Of a stretch of 64,000 nucleotides of DNA, positions 12,822-21,299 are shown piece after piece (the first letter of the stretch is position 1; every line of letters begins with the position of its first letter). This DNA is from Hyphomicrobiales bacterium (lineage in GTDB: Bacteria; Pseudomonadota; Alphaproteobacteria; Rhizobiales; Rhizobiaceae): positions 62,001 to 126,000 of the forward strand of contig UCJA01000001.1 in NCBI GenBank assembly GCA_900472675.1. Reading direction: 5' to 3'. The position numbers were made by a program, and so were the translations under genes. The notes below the pieces were generated by a model. That model was not told the origin of the DNA. It saw nothing but the letters and a program-made list of their open reading frames with translations, and did no database searches.

Positions 12822-13474
12822 GAGCGCCGGCCCTATCGGAATCGCTTGCGCCTCATAATCGGGCAAAGTCGGCCTGGGGCAGGGGTGTGAGCGTCAAAAA
12901 GCTCCCGGACCTGTCGTCATCCACCGAAATCTCGATTTCTCACTACAATCTCTCATGGGCAAGAAATCCTAGTTTCTGCCGCGGTTGGAACAAGTGCAGA
13001 CTATCCTTCGGCCTGCTATTCCAGACAGCTTACGGTGGTATCTCCAACATGCTTCCTGCATAGCGAAAGCATCCGTTTTGCCTGTGCCTGCGGTCTGTCA
13101 ATCCATAAATGGGGTAGATTTCACTTTGAGCCGCGTTATAGTGTGCCGCATGGGCGGCCTTCTCGGAGAGGAGGAAGAAAGCCAACAAGAAATACTGGCT
13201 GATACTTTTGGTCCCGAGAATATAAACCGGTCAAAACGCCGCTCCTGCTGCTCAGAATTAACCAATTATGCAGATGCTCTGGTTTGCACCTTAAGATTCT
13301 GTTGATTTTCTTCTCATCCTGCGCAATTTTGAGCCAACAAGACATTCCCGAAGAGGGATCAGGATACCCCATGATGCTCAGGTCCGCCGCATCTCCTGGG
13401 TCGTGGGGTCGGTCGACCGGCAAGCATACAAAGCGGTTCCTCGTGCCGTGATTGCGGGCTGGTCGACCCCCTAT

Positions 13475-13513
13475 AAAAAGCGCTGCTGCCCTTGGGCCGC
13501 GGCGCTTTTTTTA
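13475..13513 (+). terminator. Strong, possibly bidirectional rho-independent terminator
   Basis: AAAAAGCGC pairs with GCGCTTTTT, extended inward by TGC/GCG and GCCC/GGGC pairs around a short loop, and followed by a run of seven T. The A-run upstream makes it usable on the minus strand too. It would end a putative small RNA on the plus strand. Confidence 0.75.
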
Positions 13514-13545
13514 TGGCCGATCGACCGCTGTCGGGCAGGCAGCCC

Positions 13546-13580
13546 AAACAAGAAAGGCGCCGGCCATGACAGCCAGCGCC
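13546..13580 (-). terminator. rpmG terminator
   Basis: On the minus strand GGCGCTGGC, loop TGTCATG, GCCGGCGCC (one G-T wobble), then TTTCTTGTTT. It begins 26 bases after the rpmG stop. Confidence 0.65.
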
Positions 13581-13605
13581 CTTATAAAACCGAACCGATC
13601 AAGGC

Positions 13606-13773
13606 TTACTTGATCTTGGTTTCCTTGAATTCGACGTGCTTCCGGACGACCGGATCGTACTTCGTCTTGGTCATCTTATCCGTCATCGTACGGCTGTTCT
13701 TCGTGGTCACGTAGAAGGAACCGGTGTCAGCCGTGGACAGCAGCTTGATCTTGATCGTCGTAGCTTTCGCCAT
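13606..13773 (-). CDS. rpmG: 50S ribosomal protein L33
   Basis: The 55-residue product starts [18 protein letters not shown] and contains the family strings [11 protein letters not shown] and [18 protein letters not shown]. It lacks the CxxC...CxxC zinc ribbon of the C+ form, as usual for the 55-residue proteobacterial L33. It stands between the pleD region and the MFS gene, the normal rhizobial location, and has its own terminator. Confidence 0.95.
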   Translation of the reverse strand: MAKATTIKIKLLSTADTGSFYVTTKNSRTMTDKMTKTKYDPVVRKHVEFKETKIK

Positions 13774-13862
13774 GGTGGTTTTGCCTCTGATAAAAATGAA
13801 GCCGCGGACGCGGAGGGTCCACGGCGAAATCTGGCGCGAAATTACAAATCACGGCCAAAAAG

Positions 13863-15047
13863 TCAACCGCGTTTCGGGTTAAAAACAAAACGGAGCAGGG
13901 AAACCACCACGTAAACACCGAAGAAGGCAGCCAGAGCCCAGGCAAATCCGTCGTTTCCGCTGATATCGATCGCTGCGCCGATGCCCTGCGGCCCGGCCAC
14001 GGTGCCGACGGCATAGCAGAAGACGAAGGCCGCATTGGCGGCGGCAAGGTCGGATCCCTTCAGCCGCGACCCCAGGTGAGCAAGGCCAACGGTGTAGAGA
14101 CCGGAGACGCAACCACCCCAGAAGAACAGGACCACTGCCATCAGCGCCCAGCTTTCCACCAGGAAGGGGATCGCTAGCGAGCCGAAGAAGCCGATAACGG
14201 CCATGAGGGTGAGGAGGGGGCGGCGGTCCTTCAGGCGGTCGGAGATGAGGCCAAGGGGGATCTGACAGGCCATGTTGCCGATGCCCATCACGGTCAGCAG
14301 CAGGGCTGCCTGCGATTCGGTGAAGCCGGAGCGGCTGGCATAGATGGGGAAGAGCGACAGGCCGCCGGCCTCCACCGCGCCGAAGACGAAGACGGCAACG
14401 GTCGCCGTGGGCACCAGAAATACGTAGCGCAGGAAGTGGCGCTGCGGCTTCTCGTCCAGCACGGGGCTTTCCTTGCGCGCCACGTAGATGGGGATGGCCG
14501 CGACCAGGATCGCGGCAGCACCCACCAGGAAGGGCAGGATGCCGTCGCTGCCGATCGTCGAGAATATCAACGGCCCCATGGCAAAGCCGACCGATAACAC
14601 GGTGGCATAGATACCGAGCACGAGGCCGCGCCGTCGTGGCGGTGCCGCGGCGTTGATCCAGAATTCGGAGAGAATGAACAGGGTGGTGATGCCGCCGTGG
14701 AAGACGACGCGCAGAGGAAACCACATCCAGAAGGCCGTGGCGTAATAAAAGCCCAGGCCGGAGAAGGCCGAGATGAAGACCGCGGCCAGCATGGTGGGCG
14801 CCACCCCGAAGCGGTGGGCAAGTTTGGTCGTCACCGGGGCTGCCGCCATGGCGGCGATGCCGGCCATGGCGGAGTTGAGCCCAATCATGGTGGACGAGAT
14901 GCCGCGCTTTTCAAGAATGATGCTGAGCAGGGGCAGGCCGAGGCCAATGGCGATCCCCACCGCGCTGATCGCGGAGATGGCTGCAAAGAGCGAGGGCCAG
15001 TGAATTTCTTCCGGATGCCCGTGGGCGTCAAGCGTCGGCTGGGACAT
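13863..15047 (-). CDS. Major facilitator superfamily transporter (YcaD-like)
   Basis: A 394-residue membrane protein with about 12 hydrophobic segments and the MFS loop motif between spans 2 and 3 (TTKLAHRFGVAPT), repeated in the second half (GLISDRLKDRRPL). It resembles the YcaD/YfkF group of poorly characterised exporters. Its ATG overlaps the TAA of the upstream 82-residue frame (TAATG), so it is probably translated by coupling from the DUF983 operon. Substrate unknown. Confidence 0.82.
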   Translation of the reverse strand: MSQPTLDAHGHPEEIHWPSLFAAISAISAVGIAIGLGLPLLSIILEKRGISSTMIGLNSAMAGIAAMAAAPVTTKLAHRFGVAPTMLAAVFISAFSGLGFYYATAFWMWFPLRVVFHGGITTLFILSEFWINAAAPPRRRGLVLGIYATVLSVGFAMGPLIFSTIGSDGILPFLVGAAAILVAAIPIYVARKESPVLDEKPQRHFLRYVFLVPTATVAVFVFGAVEAGGLSLFPIYASRSGFTESQAALLLTVMGIGNMACQIPLGLISDRLKDRRPLLTLMAVIGFFGSLAIPFLVESWALMAVVLFFWGGCVSGLYTVGLAHLGSRLKGSDLAAANAAFVFCYAVGTVAGPQGIGAAIDISGNDGFAWALAAFFGVYVVVSLLRFVFNPKRG

Positions 15048-15295
15048 TAAGCGGTTCCATACGGTCGGCTACAGACGATGCGTCCGTGGCTCGTCGGGCT
15101 GGACGGCAGGAGGCCTTGGAGCAGGATGGATGGTTGGGCATGCATGGCGTTGTCCAGGTCCTGCACCAGCCGGGCCGCGGCGCGCGCGACTTTCAGCCCA
15201 TAACGCTCTGCCTTGTCAAGACACTGGACATGATCGGCATGGCCGCCGACAGCATCCCCGGCAAGGGAGGCCGCCGTGCAGAGGGGAAATGTCAT
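15047..15295 (-). CDS. Hypothetical 82-residue protein, coupled to both neighbours
   Basis: Unrecognised. Its ATG overlaps the DUF983 stop (ATGA, 15292-15295) and its TAA overlaps the MFS start (TAATG, 15045-15049). Third codon positions are strongly G/C as in real genes here. The middle (AERYGLKVARAAARLVQDLDNAM) would be a helix; three Cys are present but no clear zinc motif. In relatives a NUDIX hydrolase often sits near this point, but no NUDIX box is visible. It may be a real small protein or a relic kept for coupling. Confidence 0.45.
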   Translation of the reverse strand: MTFPLCTAASLAGDAVGGHADHVQCLDKAERYGLKVARAAARLVQDLDNAMHAQPSILLQGLLPSSPTSHGRIVCSRPYGTA

Positions 15296-15741
15296 GCGAG
15301 AGGTCCACCTCGGCCAGGATCGACGGTATCTTCGTCGCTGCCGTCAAATCCGTGCATGCGGCAGGCCCACTGGAGGCCAATGACGCCGCCCTTGATCGGC
15401 TGGATGGTGAGGATGGCTGCGACAACGGACAGCGGTGCCCAGATGGCGAGGTGCACCCAGGGCGACACCCGGTACATGACTTCGGTCACCAGGTAGCCGG
15501 TCATCAGGACATGGCCGACCACCACGATCACCAGATAGGCCGGCAGGTCGTCCGCACGCTGATGGTGGAGATCCTCGCCGCAGACGGCGCAGCGATCCAC
15601 TGGCTTCAGGAAGGCGCGAAACAGCTTTCCCTCGCCGCATTGCGGGCAGCGTCCCAGCATGCCGCGCTTGATCGAACGGCCGATGGGCCGGTCGACCTTC
15701 GGCGTGCCTCCAAAACTGGCCGTCTGTTGAGGCTCCGCCAT
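15292..15741 (-). CDS. DUF983 family zinc-ribbon membrane protein
   Basis: The 149-residue product has two CxxC pairs (CPQCGEGKLF and CAVCGEDL) forming a treble-clef-like ribbon. The conserved HHQRADDLPAY and two membrane spans (YLVIVVVGHVLMTGYLV and IWAPLSVVAAILTIQPIKG) complete the DUF983 layout. The function is unknown; some members sit near cytochrome oxidase genes. The start lies one base after the rnr stop, so it is probably cotranscribed with topA-rnr. Confidence 0.85.
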   Translation of the reverse strand: MAEPQQTASFGGTPKVDRPIGRSIKRGMLGRCPQCGEGKLFRAFLKPVDRCAVCGEDLHHQRADDLPAYLVIVVVGHVLMTGYLVTEVMYRVSPWVHLAIWAPLSVVAAILTIQPIKGGVIGLQWACRMHGFDGSDEDTVDPGRGGPLA

Positions 15742-15742
15742 G

Positions 15743-18094
15743 CTATCTCCTTCGGCCGCTGCGTGGCGGTCGTGTTCCGGGCTTGCCGCGACCGGCGCGT
15801 CCGGCCTTGTGGAACGAGCGCGTCCCGGCCGGCAGCTTCTTGCCTTCGCTCAGCATCTCGAACTGCAGGGCACCGGCGAGCGGCACGGCCGCGACCAGCT
15901 TGACGTCGACCGGGTCGCCCATCTGGTAGCCGAGGCCGGTCTTTTCGCCCGACAGGGCCTGGTGCGCCTCGTCGTAGATGAAGTACTCGTTACCGAGCGT
16001 CGAGATCGGAATGAAGCCGTCGGCGCCGTAGGTGGGCAGCGCGATGAACAGTCCGGACTTGGTGACGCCCGAGACGCGGCCACTGAACTCCTGGCCGATG
16101 CGGCCGCTCAAGTGGTGGGCGACCAGCCGGTTGACCGTGTCGCGCTCGGCCGCCATGGCGCGGCGTTCGAAGGTGGAGATCTCGGCTGCGATATCGTCGA
16201 GCTGGGCTTCCTCGTCGGGCGTGATGCCGCCTTCTCCAAGCCCCAGCGATCCCACCAGGGCGCGGTGCACGATCAGGTCCGCATAGCGGCGGATCGGCGA
16301 GGTGAAGTGGGCGTATTTCATCAGGTTGAGGCCGAAGTGGCCGATGTTCTCGGGGCTGTAGATCGCCTGGCTCTGGGAGCGCAGCACCATCTCGTTGACC
16401 ATGATCTGATGCGGCGTGTCGTGTGCCTTCGCGAGGATGCCGTTGAACGAATTGGCGCGCACCTGGCCGCCCTTGGCCATGGGGATGCCAAGCGTTGCCA
16501 GGAATTCCCGCAGCGTCTCCTGCTTGGCCAGCGACGGAGCGTCGTGCACCCGGTAGACGAGCGGCTGCCGCTTCTTTTCCAGCGTTTCGGCGGCGCAGAC
16601 GTTGGCCTGGATCATCATCTCTTCGATGAGCTTGTGCGCGTCCAGCCGTTCGGGGACGATGACCCTGTCGACGGTTCCGTCGGCCTTCAGCAGGATCTTG
16701 CGCTCCGGCATGTCCAGTTCCAGCGGCTGGCGCCGGTCGCGACCCTGCTTCAGGATCGCATAGGCATGCCACAGGGGCTTGAGGATCGGCTCCAGCAGCG
16801 GTCCGGACTTGTCGTCGGGATTGCCATCGATTGCCGCCTGTGCCTGCTGATAGGAGAGCTTGGCGGCACTCTTCATCATGATGCGGTGGAAGGTGTGGGT
16901 GGCCTTGCGGCCTTCCTTGGAGAAGACCATGCGCACGGCAAGGGCAGGGCGCTCCTCGTTCTCACGCAGGGAACAGAGATCATTGGAAATGCGCTCGGGC
17001 AGCATGGGCACGACCCGGTCCGGGAAGTAGACCGAATTGCCGCGCTTCAGCGCCTCGCGGTCGAGTGCGGAGCCGGTGCGGATATACCAGGCGACGTCGG
17101 CGATCGCGACGGTGACGATGACACCGTCCGGATTGTCAGGCGAGGGGTCCAGTTCAGCGTAGACCGCGTCGTCGTGGTCCTTGGCGTCGGCCGGATCGAT
17201 GGTCACAAGCGGAACGCTGCGCCAGTCCTCGCGCTTGACCATGCTCGCCGGGCGGGCCTCCTCGGCCGCGTCCATCACCGGCTGCGGGAATATGTGCGGG
17301 ATGCCGTGGGCATAGATGGCGATCATCGAGATCGCCTTTTCGGTGGCGACCGATCCGACGATCGACAGGACGCGGGCACGGGCAAGGCCGAAGCGGCCGG
17401 TGCGAACGGTTTCCGCCTCCACCAGGTCTCCGTCCTTGGCATCGCCCAGCGCGTCCGGCTCGATTACCATTTCCTCGCCGCGGCGTTCGATCGGCATCAG
17501 ACGCATCTCGCCGTCAGCCAGGGTCTGGACGACACCGAGTGCTGCGCCCCGACGCTTGTCGATAACCTTGATGACGCGGGCGGTATAGGCGGGGCCGCTG
17601 CGGTCCTTGTTCGGGAAGATTTTTGCCAGAATGCGGTCATGCAGGCCGGCGGCAGGGGCCTTGCCCTTGCCACGGCTGTCGGACGACTGGCGGATGAGGA
17701 CGGCGGGTGCCGCACCCATGTCGTCGGGCCATTCCGCCGGGCGGCCGATCAGTTCGCCATCCTTGTCGCGGGTGGTGATGTCGAGAACGGTGACAGGCGG
17801 AAGGGCGCCGGGACGTGCCAGCGACTTACGGTTCTTGGTGAGGAGGCCGTCTTCCTCCAGGCTGTGGAGCAGATCCTTGAGCTCGATGCGGGCCTCGCCC
17901 TTCAGGCCGAAAGCCTTGGCGATCTCGCGCTTCGATGCCTTCTCCGGATTGTCGGAGATGAACTCCAGCAGGGTATCGCGCGGGGGCACTGCCCCCTGCA
18001 CGATCTGCGTTAACGCCGTGCCACCCTCGGATGTCCGGGCGGCCTTCTGGGCGCGTTTCTGCTGGCGGTTGGATCTGTCCTGCGGTTCGTTCAC
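15743..18094 (-). CDS. rnr: Ribonuclease R
   Basis: Processive 3'-5' exoribonuclease that degrades structured RNA and works with tmRNA and rRNA quality control. The 783 residues hold an N-terminal helix-turn-helix (REIAKAFGLKGEARIELKD), cold-shock/OB domains, the RNB catalytic domain with active-site aspartates in IDPADAKDHDDAVY and the downstream HFTSPIRRYADL motif, an S1 domain (GRVSGVTKSGLFIAL) and a short basic tail. Its ATG overlaps the topA stop by 4 bases, as in other rhizobia. Confidence 0.95.
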   Translation of the reverse strand: MNEPQDRSNRQQKRAQKAARTSEGGTALTQIVQGAVPPRDTLLEFISDNPEKASKREIAKAFGLKGEARIELKDLLHSLEEDGLLTKNRKSLARPGALPPVTVLDITTRDKDGELIGRPAEWPDDMGAAPAVLIRQSSDSRGKGKAPAAGLHDRILAKIFPNKDRSGPAYTARVIKVIDKRRGAALGVVQTLADGEMRLMPIERRGEEMVIEPDALGDAKDGDLVEAETVRTGRFGLARARVLSIVGSVATEKAISMIAIYAHGIPHIFPQPVMDAAEEARPASMVKREDWRSVPLVTIDPADAKDHDDAVYAELDPSPDNPDGVIVTVAIADVAWYIRTGSALDREALKRGNSVYFPDRVVPMLPERISNDLCSLRENEERPALAVRMVFSKEGRKATHTFHRIMMKSAAKLSYQQAQAAIDGNPDDKSGPLLEPILKPLWHAYAILKQGRDRRQPLELDMPERKILLKADGTVDRVIVPERLDAHKLIEEMMIQANVCAAETLEKKRQPLVYRVHDAPSLAKQETLREFLATLGIPMAKGGQVRANSFNGILAKAHDTPHQIMVNEMVLRSQSQAIYSPENIGHFGLNLMKYAHFTSPIRRYADLIVHRALVGSLGLGEGGITPDEEAQLDDIAAEISTFERRAMAAERDTVNRLVAHHLSGRIGQEFSGRVSGVTKSGLFIALPTYGADGFIPISTLGNEYFIYDEAHQALSGEKTGLGYQMGDPVDVKLVAAVPLAGALQFEMLSEGKKLPAGTRSFHKAGRAGRGKPGTRPPRSGRRR

Positions 18095-20808
18095 GTTCCC
18101 GTCTTCTTTTCCTCGGGTTTCGCCTTGGCCGCTGCCTTCTTGGCCGGAGACTTTGCGGCGGTCTTGGCTTTCGTGGCAGTCTTTGCCTTGGCAGGAGCCT
18201 TGGCCTTTGCCTTGGCCGGGGATTTCGCCGTGTCGCTGCCGGCCTTGGCTGCAGCCTTCTTCGGCTTTGCCTTGGACGATCCGGCCTTGCCGCCCTTTTC
18301 AACGATCAGCGCCATGGCCTGTTCCATGGTCACCGATTGCGGGTCCATGCCCTTGGGCAGCGTGGCATTGATCTTTGCCCAATTGACGTAAGGGCCGTAT
18401 TTGCCGTCGCGTACGGTGATCGAGCCGCCGTCCGGATGGTCGCCAAGTTCCTTGAGGGCTGCCGGCGTGCCGCGCGAGCGTCCGCCGGGGCCTTTTTCCT
18501 TTTTCTCGGCAATCACTGTCACGGCGCGGTTGAGACCAATCGAGAACACGTCCTCGATGGTTTCGAGGTTCGCATAGCCGCCGTCGTGCAGCAGGAAGGG
18601 ACCGTAGCGGCCGAGACCTGCCGAGATCATCTTGCCGGATTCCGGATGCTTGCCCACGTCGCGCGGCAGGCCGATCAGGGCCAGCGCCTTCTCGTGGTCG
18701 ATATCTTCCGGCTTCCAGCCCTTCGGCAGCGAGGAGCGCTTGGCTTCCTTGCCTTCGCCGCGCTGGATATAGGGTCCGAAGCGGCCGGAACGCAGGGTCA
18801 GCGGTTCGCCGGTGTGCGGATCGTCCCCGAGTGCCTTCGGTTCGGTGAGGCCCGACGCATCGGCTTCGGCACCGCCCTCGCTCGAAAGCTGGCGGGTGAA
18901 ATTGCAGTCCGGATAGTTCGAGCAGCCAACGAAGGCGCCGTATTTGCCAAGCTTCAGCGACAGGTTGCCCGTGCCGCAGACCTGGCAGATGCGCGGATCG
19001 CTGCCGTCTTCGCGCTTGGGAAACACCAGCGGCGCCAGCGCCTCATTCAGTGCGTCCAGCACGTTGGTGACGCGCAGTTCCTTGGTGTCTTCGATCTGGG
19101 CAAAGAAGTCCTGCCAGAATTCGCGCAGCACCTGCTTCCAGTCGAGCTCCCCTGCCGAGATCTTGTCGAGCTTTTCCTCGAGGTCGGCGGTGAAGTCGTA
19201 TTCAACGTATTTGGTGAAGAAGCTTTCGAGGAAGGCCGTGACCAGCCGGCCCTTGGAATGCGGGATCAGCTTTCGCTTGTCCATGGTGACGTATTCGCGG
19301 TCGCTCAGCGTCTTCAGCGTCGCAGCATAGGTGGACGGACGGCCGATGCCGAGCTCTTCCATCTTCTTGATCAGCGAGGCTTCCGAATAACGCGGCGGTG
19401 GTTCGGTGAAGTGCTGGCTGGCATCCACCTTGCGCTTGTCGAGATCTTCGCGGGCGTTGATCGGCGGCAGACGGCCGTCGTCATCCTCGTCCTCCGTCTT
19501 CTCCACGTCCTCGCGGTTGTCCACGTAGGCGCCAAGGAAGCCGTCGAAGCGCACCACGGTGCCGACGGCACGCAGGCCGGCCTTTTCGCCGCCGTTGTCG
19601 GCGATGATCTCGACGGTCGTGCGTTCCATTTCGGCGGACGCCATCTGGCTGGCGATGCCGCGCTTCCAGACCAGTTCATAAAGACGCGCCTGGTCGGCGT
19701 CGACATATCGGCGGACCTGGTCGGGCGTGCGGGTGAAGTCGGTCGGACGGATGGCTTCGTGCGCTTCCTGGGCGTTCTTCGCCTTGGTGGAATAGTGGCG
19801 CGGCTTGTCCGGCAGGTAGCGGGCGCCGAACTGGTCGAGGATGGCGCTGCGGGCGGCTTCCACCGCTTCCGGTGCCATCTGCACACCGTCGGTTCGCATA
19901 TAGGTGATGAGACCGACGGTTTCGCCGCCGATATCCACGCCTTCGTAGAGCCGCTGCGCGACCTGCATTGTGCGCGAGGCGTTGAAGCCGAGATTGGAAG
20001 ACGCCGCCTGCTGCAGCGTCGAGGTGGTGAAGGGCGGTCCGGGGTTGCGCTTGACCGGCTTTGCCTCGACCGTGTCCACCTTATAGTCGGCACCGTCCAG
20101 CAGCGCCTTCAGGCGGTGGGCGTCGTCGCCGGTCTTGATGCCGCGGTTCTGCAGGCGCTTGCCATCGGCAGACACGAGGCGGGCCTCGAACTCGTCGCCG
20201 CGCGGCGTGCGCAGCAGAGCCGACAGGTTCCAGTATTCTTCCGAAACGAAGCGCTCGATTTCGTTTTCGCGGTCGCAGACCAGTCGCAGGGCCACGGACT
20301 GGACGCGGCCGGCGGAGCGGGCGCCGGGCAGCTTGCGCCACAGCACCGGCGACAGGTTGAAGCCGACCAGATAATCGAGGGCGCGGCGGGCCAGATAGGC
20401 ATCCACCAGCGGCACGTCGATGTCCCGCGGGTTGGCCATGGCATCCAGCACGGCCTTCTTGGTGATGGCGTTGAAGACCACGCGCTTGACCGGCTTTTCG
20501 CCGATCACGCGCTTCTTCTTCAAGAGGTCCAGCACGTGCCAGGAGATGGCTTCACCCTCGCGATCCGGGTCGGTCGCCAAGAACAGACCGTCGGAATCTT
20601 TGACGGCGTCGGCGATTTCCTTCATCCGCTTCTGGGACGCGCTATCGACCTCCCACAGCATCTCGAAGTCCTGGTCGGGAAGCACGGAACCGTCCTTGGC
20701 AGGAAGGTCGCGCACATGGCCGAAAGAGGCGAGAACCTTATAGCCCGGGCCAAGATACTTATTGATCGTCTTGGCTTTGGCTGGAGATTCTACAACGACA
20801 ACGTTCAT
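18091..20808 (-). CDS. topA: DNA topoisomerase I
   Basis: Type IA enzyme that relaxes negative supercoils. The 905 residues have a TOPRIM domain (MNVVVVESPAKAKTI, ATDPDREGEAI), the catalytic tyrosine in GLITYMRTDG, one four-cysteine zinc finger (CQVCG...CSNYPDC near 575-600) and several topoisomerase C-terminal repeats of the GRYGPF type. It ends in a Lys/Ala-rich tail of about 70 residues that probably binds DNA. The tail length is typical of rhizobial TopA. Confidence 0.96.
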   Translation of the reverse strand: MNVVVVESPAKAKTINKYLGPGYKVLASFGHVRDLPAKDGSVLPDQDFEMLWEVDSASQKRMKEIADAVKDSDGLFLATDPDREGEAISWHVLDLLKKKRVIGEKPVKRVVFNAITKKAVLDAMANPRDIDVPLVDAYLARRALDYLVGFNLSPVLWRKLPGARSAGRVQSVALRLVCDRENEIERFVSEEYWNLSALLRTPRGDEFEARLVSADGKRLQNRGIKTGDDAHRLKALLDGADYKVDTVEAKPVKRNPGPPFTTSTLQQAASSNLGFNASRTMQVAQRLYEGVDIGGETVGLITYMRTDGVQMAPEAVEAARSAILDQFGARYLPDKPRHYSTKAKNAQEAHEAIRPTDFTRTPDQVRRYVDADQARLYELVWKRGIASQMASAEMERTTVEIIADNGGEKAGLRAVGTVVRFDGFLGAYVDNREDVEKTEDEDDDGRLPPINAREDLDKRKVDASQHFTEPPPRYSEASLIKKMEELGIGRPSTYAATLKTLSDREYVTMDKRKLIPHSKGRLVTAFLESFFTKYVEYDFTADLEEKLDKISAGELDWKQVLREFWQDFFAQIEDTKELRVTNVLDALNEALAPLVFPKREDGSDPRICQVCGTGNLSLKLGKYGAFVGCSNYPDCNFTRQLSSEGGAEADASGLTEPKALGDDPHTGEPLTLRSGRFGPYIQRGEGKEAKRSSLPKGWKPEDIDHEKALALIGLPRDVGKHPESGKMISAGLGRYGPFLLHDGGYANLETIEDVFSIGLNRAVTVIAEKKEKGPGGRSRGTPAALKELGDHPDGGSITVRDGKYGPYVNWAKINATLPKGMDPQSVTMEQAMALIVEKGGKAGSSKAKPKKAAAKAGSDTAKSPAKAKAKAPAKAKTATKAKTAAKSPAKKAAAKAKPEEKKTGT

Positions 20809-21065
20809 TTTTGCTTCTCTGGGAATAGAGGCTTGCTCGTGAGTATGGGGAACTGGAGCAGAAATCTTGACCTCCCGACATGGAGGCCGTTTCGCCCGCG
20901 GTCAAGAGCCCATCGCAAATTAGGGCGCTTCAGGCACCGGGTGGCAATGCAACCGCAAGATTATTTTCGGCCAGTTGCAATCGTAAACAAATAGGATATC
21001 GTCGGCCTTGCGGCCTTGAAGTGAAATAAATTGGACTACCAACCTTTTTGGACAGGAATGTAGTT

Positions 21066-21299
21066 ATGTCCCACTTAAGTCAAACAAAAGGCAGGCGTGA
21101 GGATAATCAGCAGGAAAGCATGGCCTACATCCGGCAGATGCTTGGAGAACTTCGACAGGTTGCGCTCAGAGAGGGCGCAGACATGCTGTGTTACCTGATC
21201 GAGATGGCTTATGTGGAGGCGGGCGACGTGCAGGCGGGCGTGCGTCCCCGCTCAGTGTTCCATCGCGAGCGAGACAAGACCGCCGACATGACGATGTAG
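21066..21299 (+). CDS. Conserved rhizobial 77-residue protein of unknown function
   Basis: Starts MSHLSQTKGRREDNQQ and contains MAYIRQMLGELRQVALREG then DMLCYLIEMAYVEAGDVQ, a soluble amphipathic helical protein. I recognise the family as widespread in Rhizobiaceae at this locus but know no function. A TTG 18 bases upstream also opens the frame; ATG 21066 matches relatives. The last 48 bases overlap dprA on the other strand, so the two genes share 3' coding sequence. Confidence 0.7.
   Translation: MSHLSQTKGRREDNQQESMAYIRQMLGELRQVALREGADMLCYLIEMAYVEAGDVQAGVRPRSVFHRERDKTADMTM

Larger units (their letters stand above)
12822..13605. other. 784-bp gene-poor region between pleD and rpmG
   Basis: No convincing coding frame. 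A 106-codon frame at 12985-13305 has no recognisable motif, no clear ribosome site and poor codon bias for this genome. Base composition is visibly more AT-rich than the flanks. Near its right end a promoter-like TTGATT (13302-13307) with AATTTT 17 bp on (13325-13330) is followed by about 180 bases rich in inverted GGTCGACC repeats and the strong terminator at 13475-13513, so a small RNA is possible. Confidence 0.4.

Noticed and set aside
12985..13305. 106-codon plus-strand frame in the pleD-rpmG gap
   Set aside because: No ribosome site, no motif, codon use unlike the genome.
15740..18013. 757-codon plus-strand frame opposite rnr
   Set aside because: Same shadow effect; RNase R domains on the minus strand explain the sequence fully.
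18031..20994. 987-codon plus-strand open frame opposite topA
   Set aside because: A shadow frame caused by G/C-rich third positions of topA; its product is low-complexity and matches no family, while topA is unmistakable.
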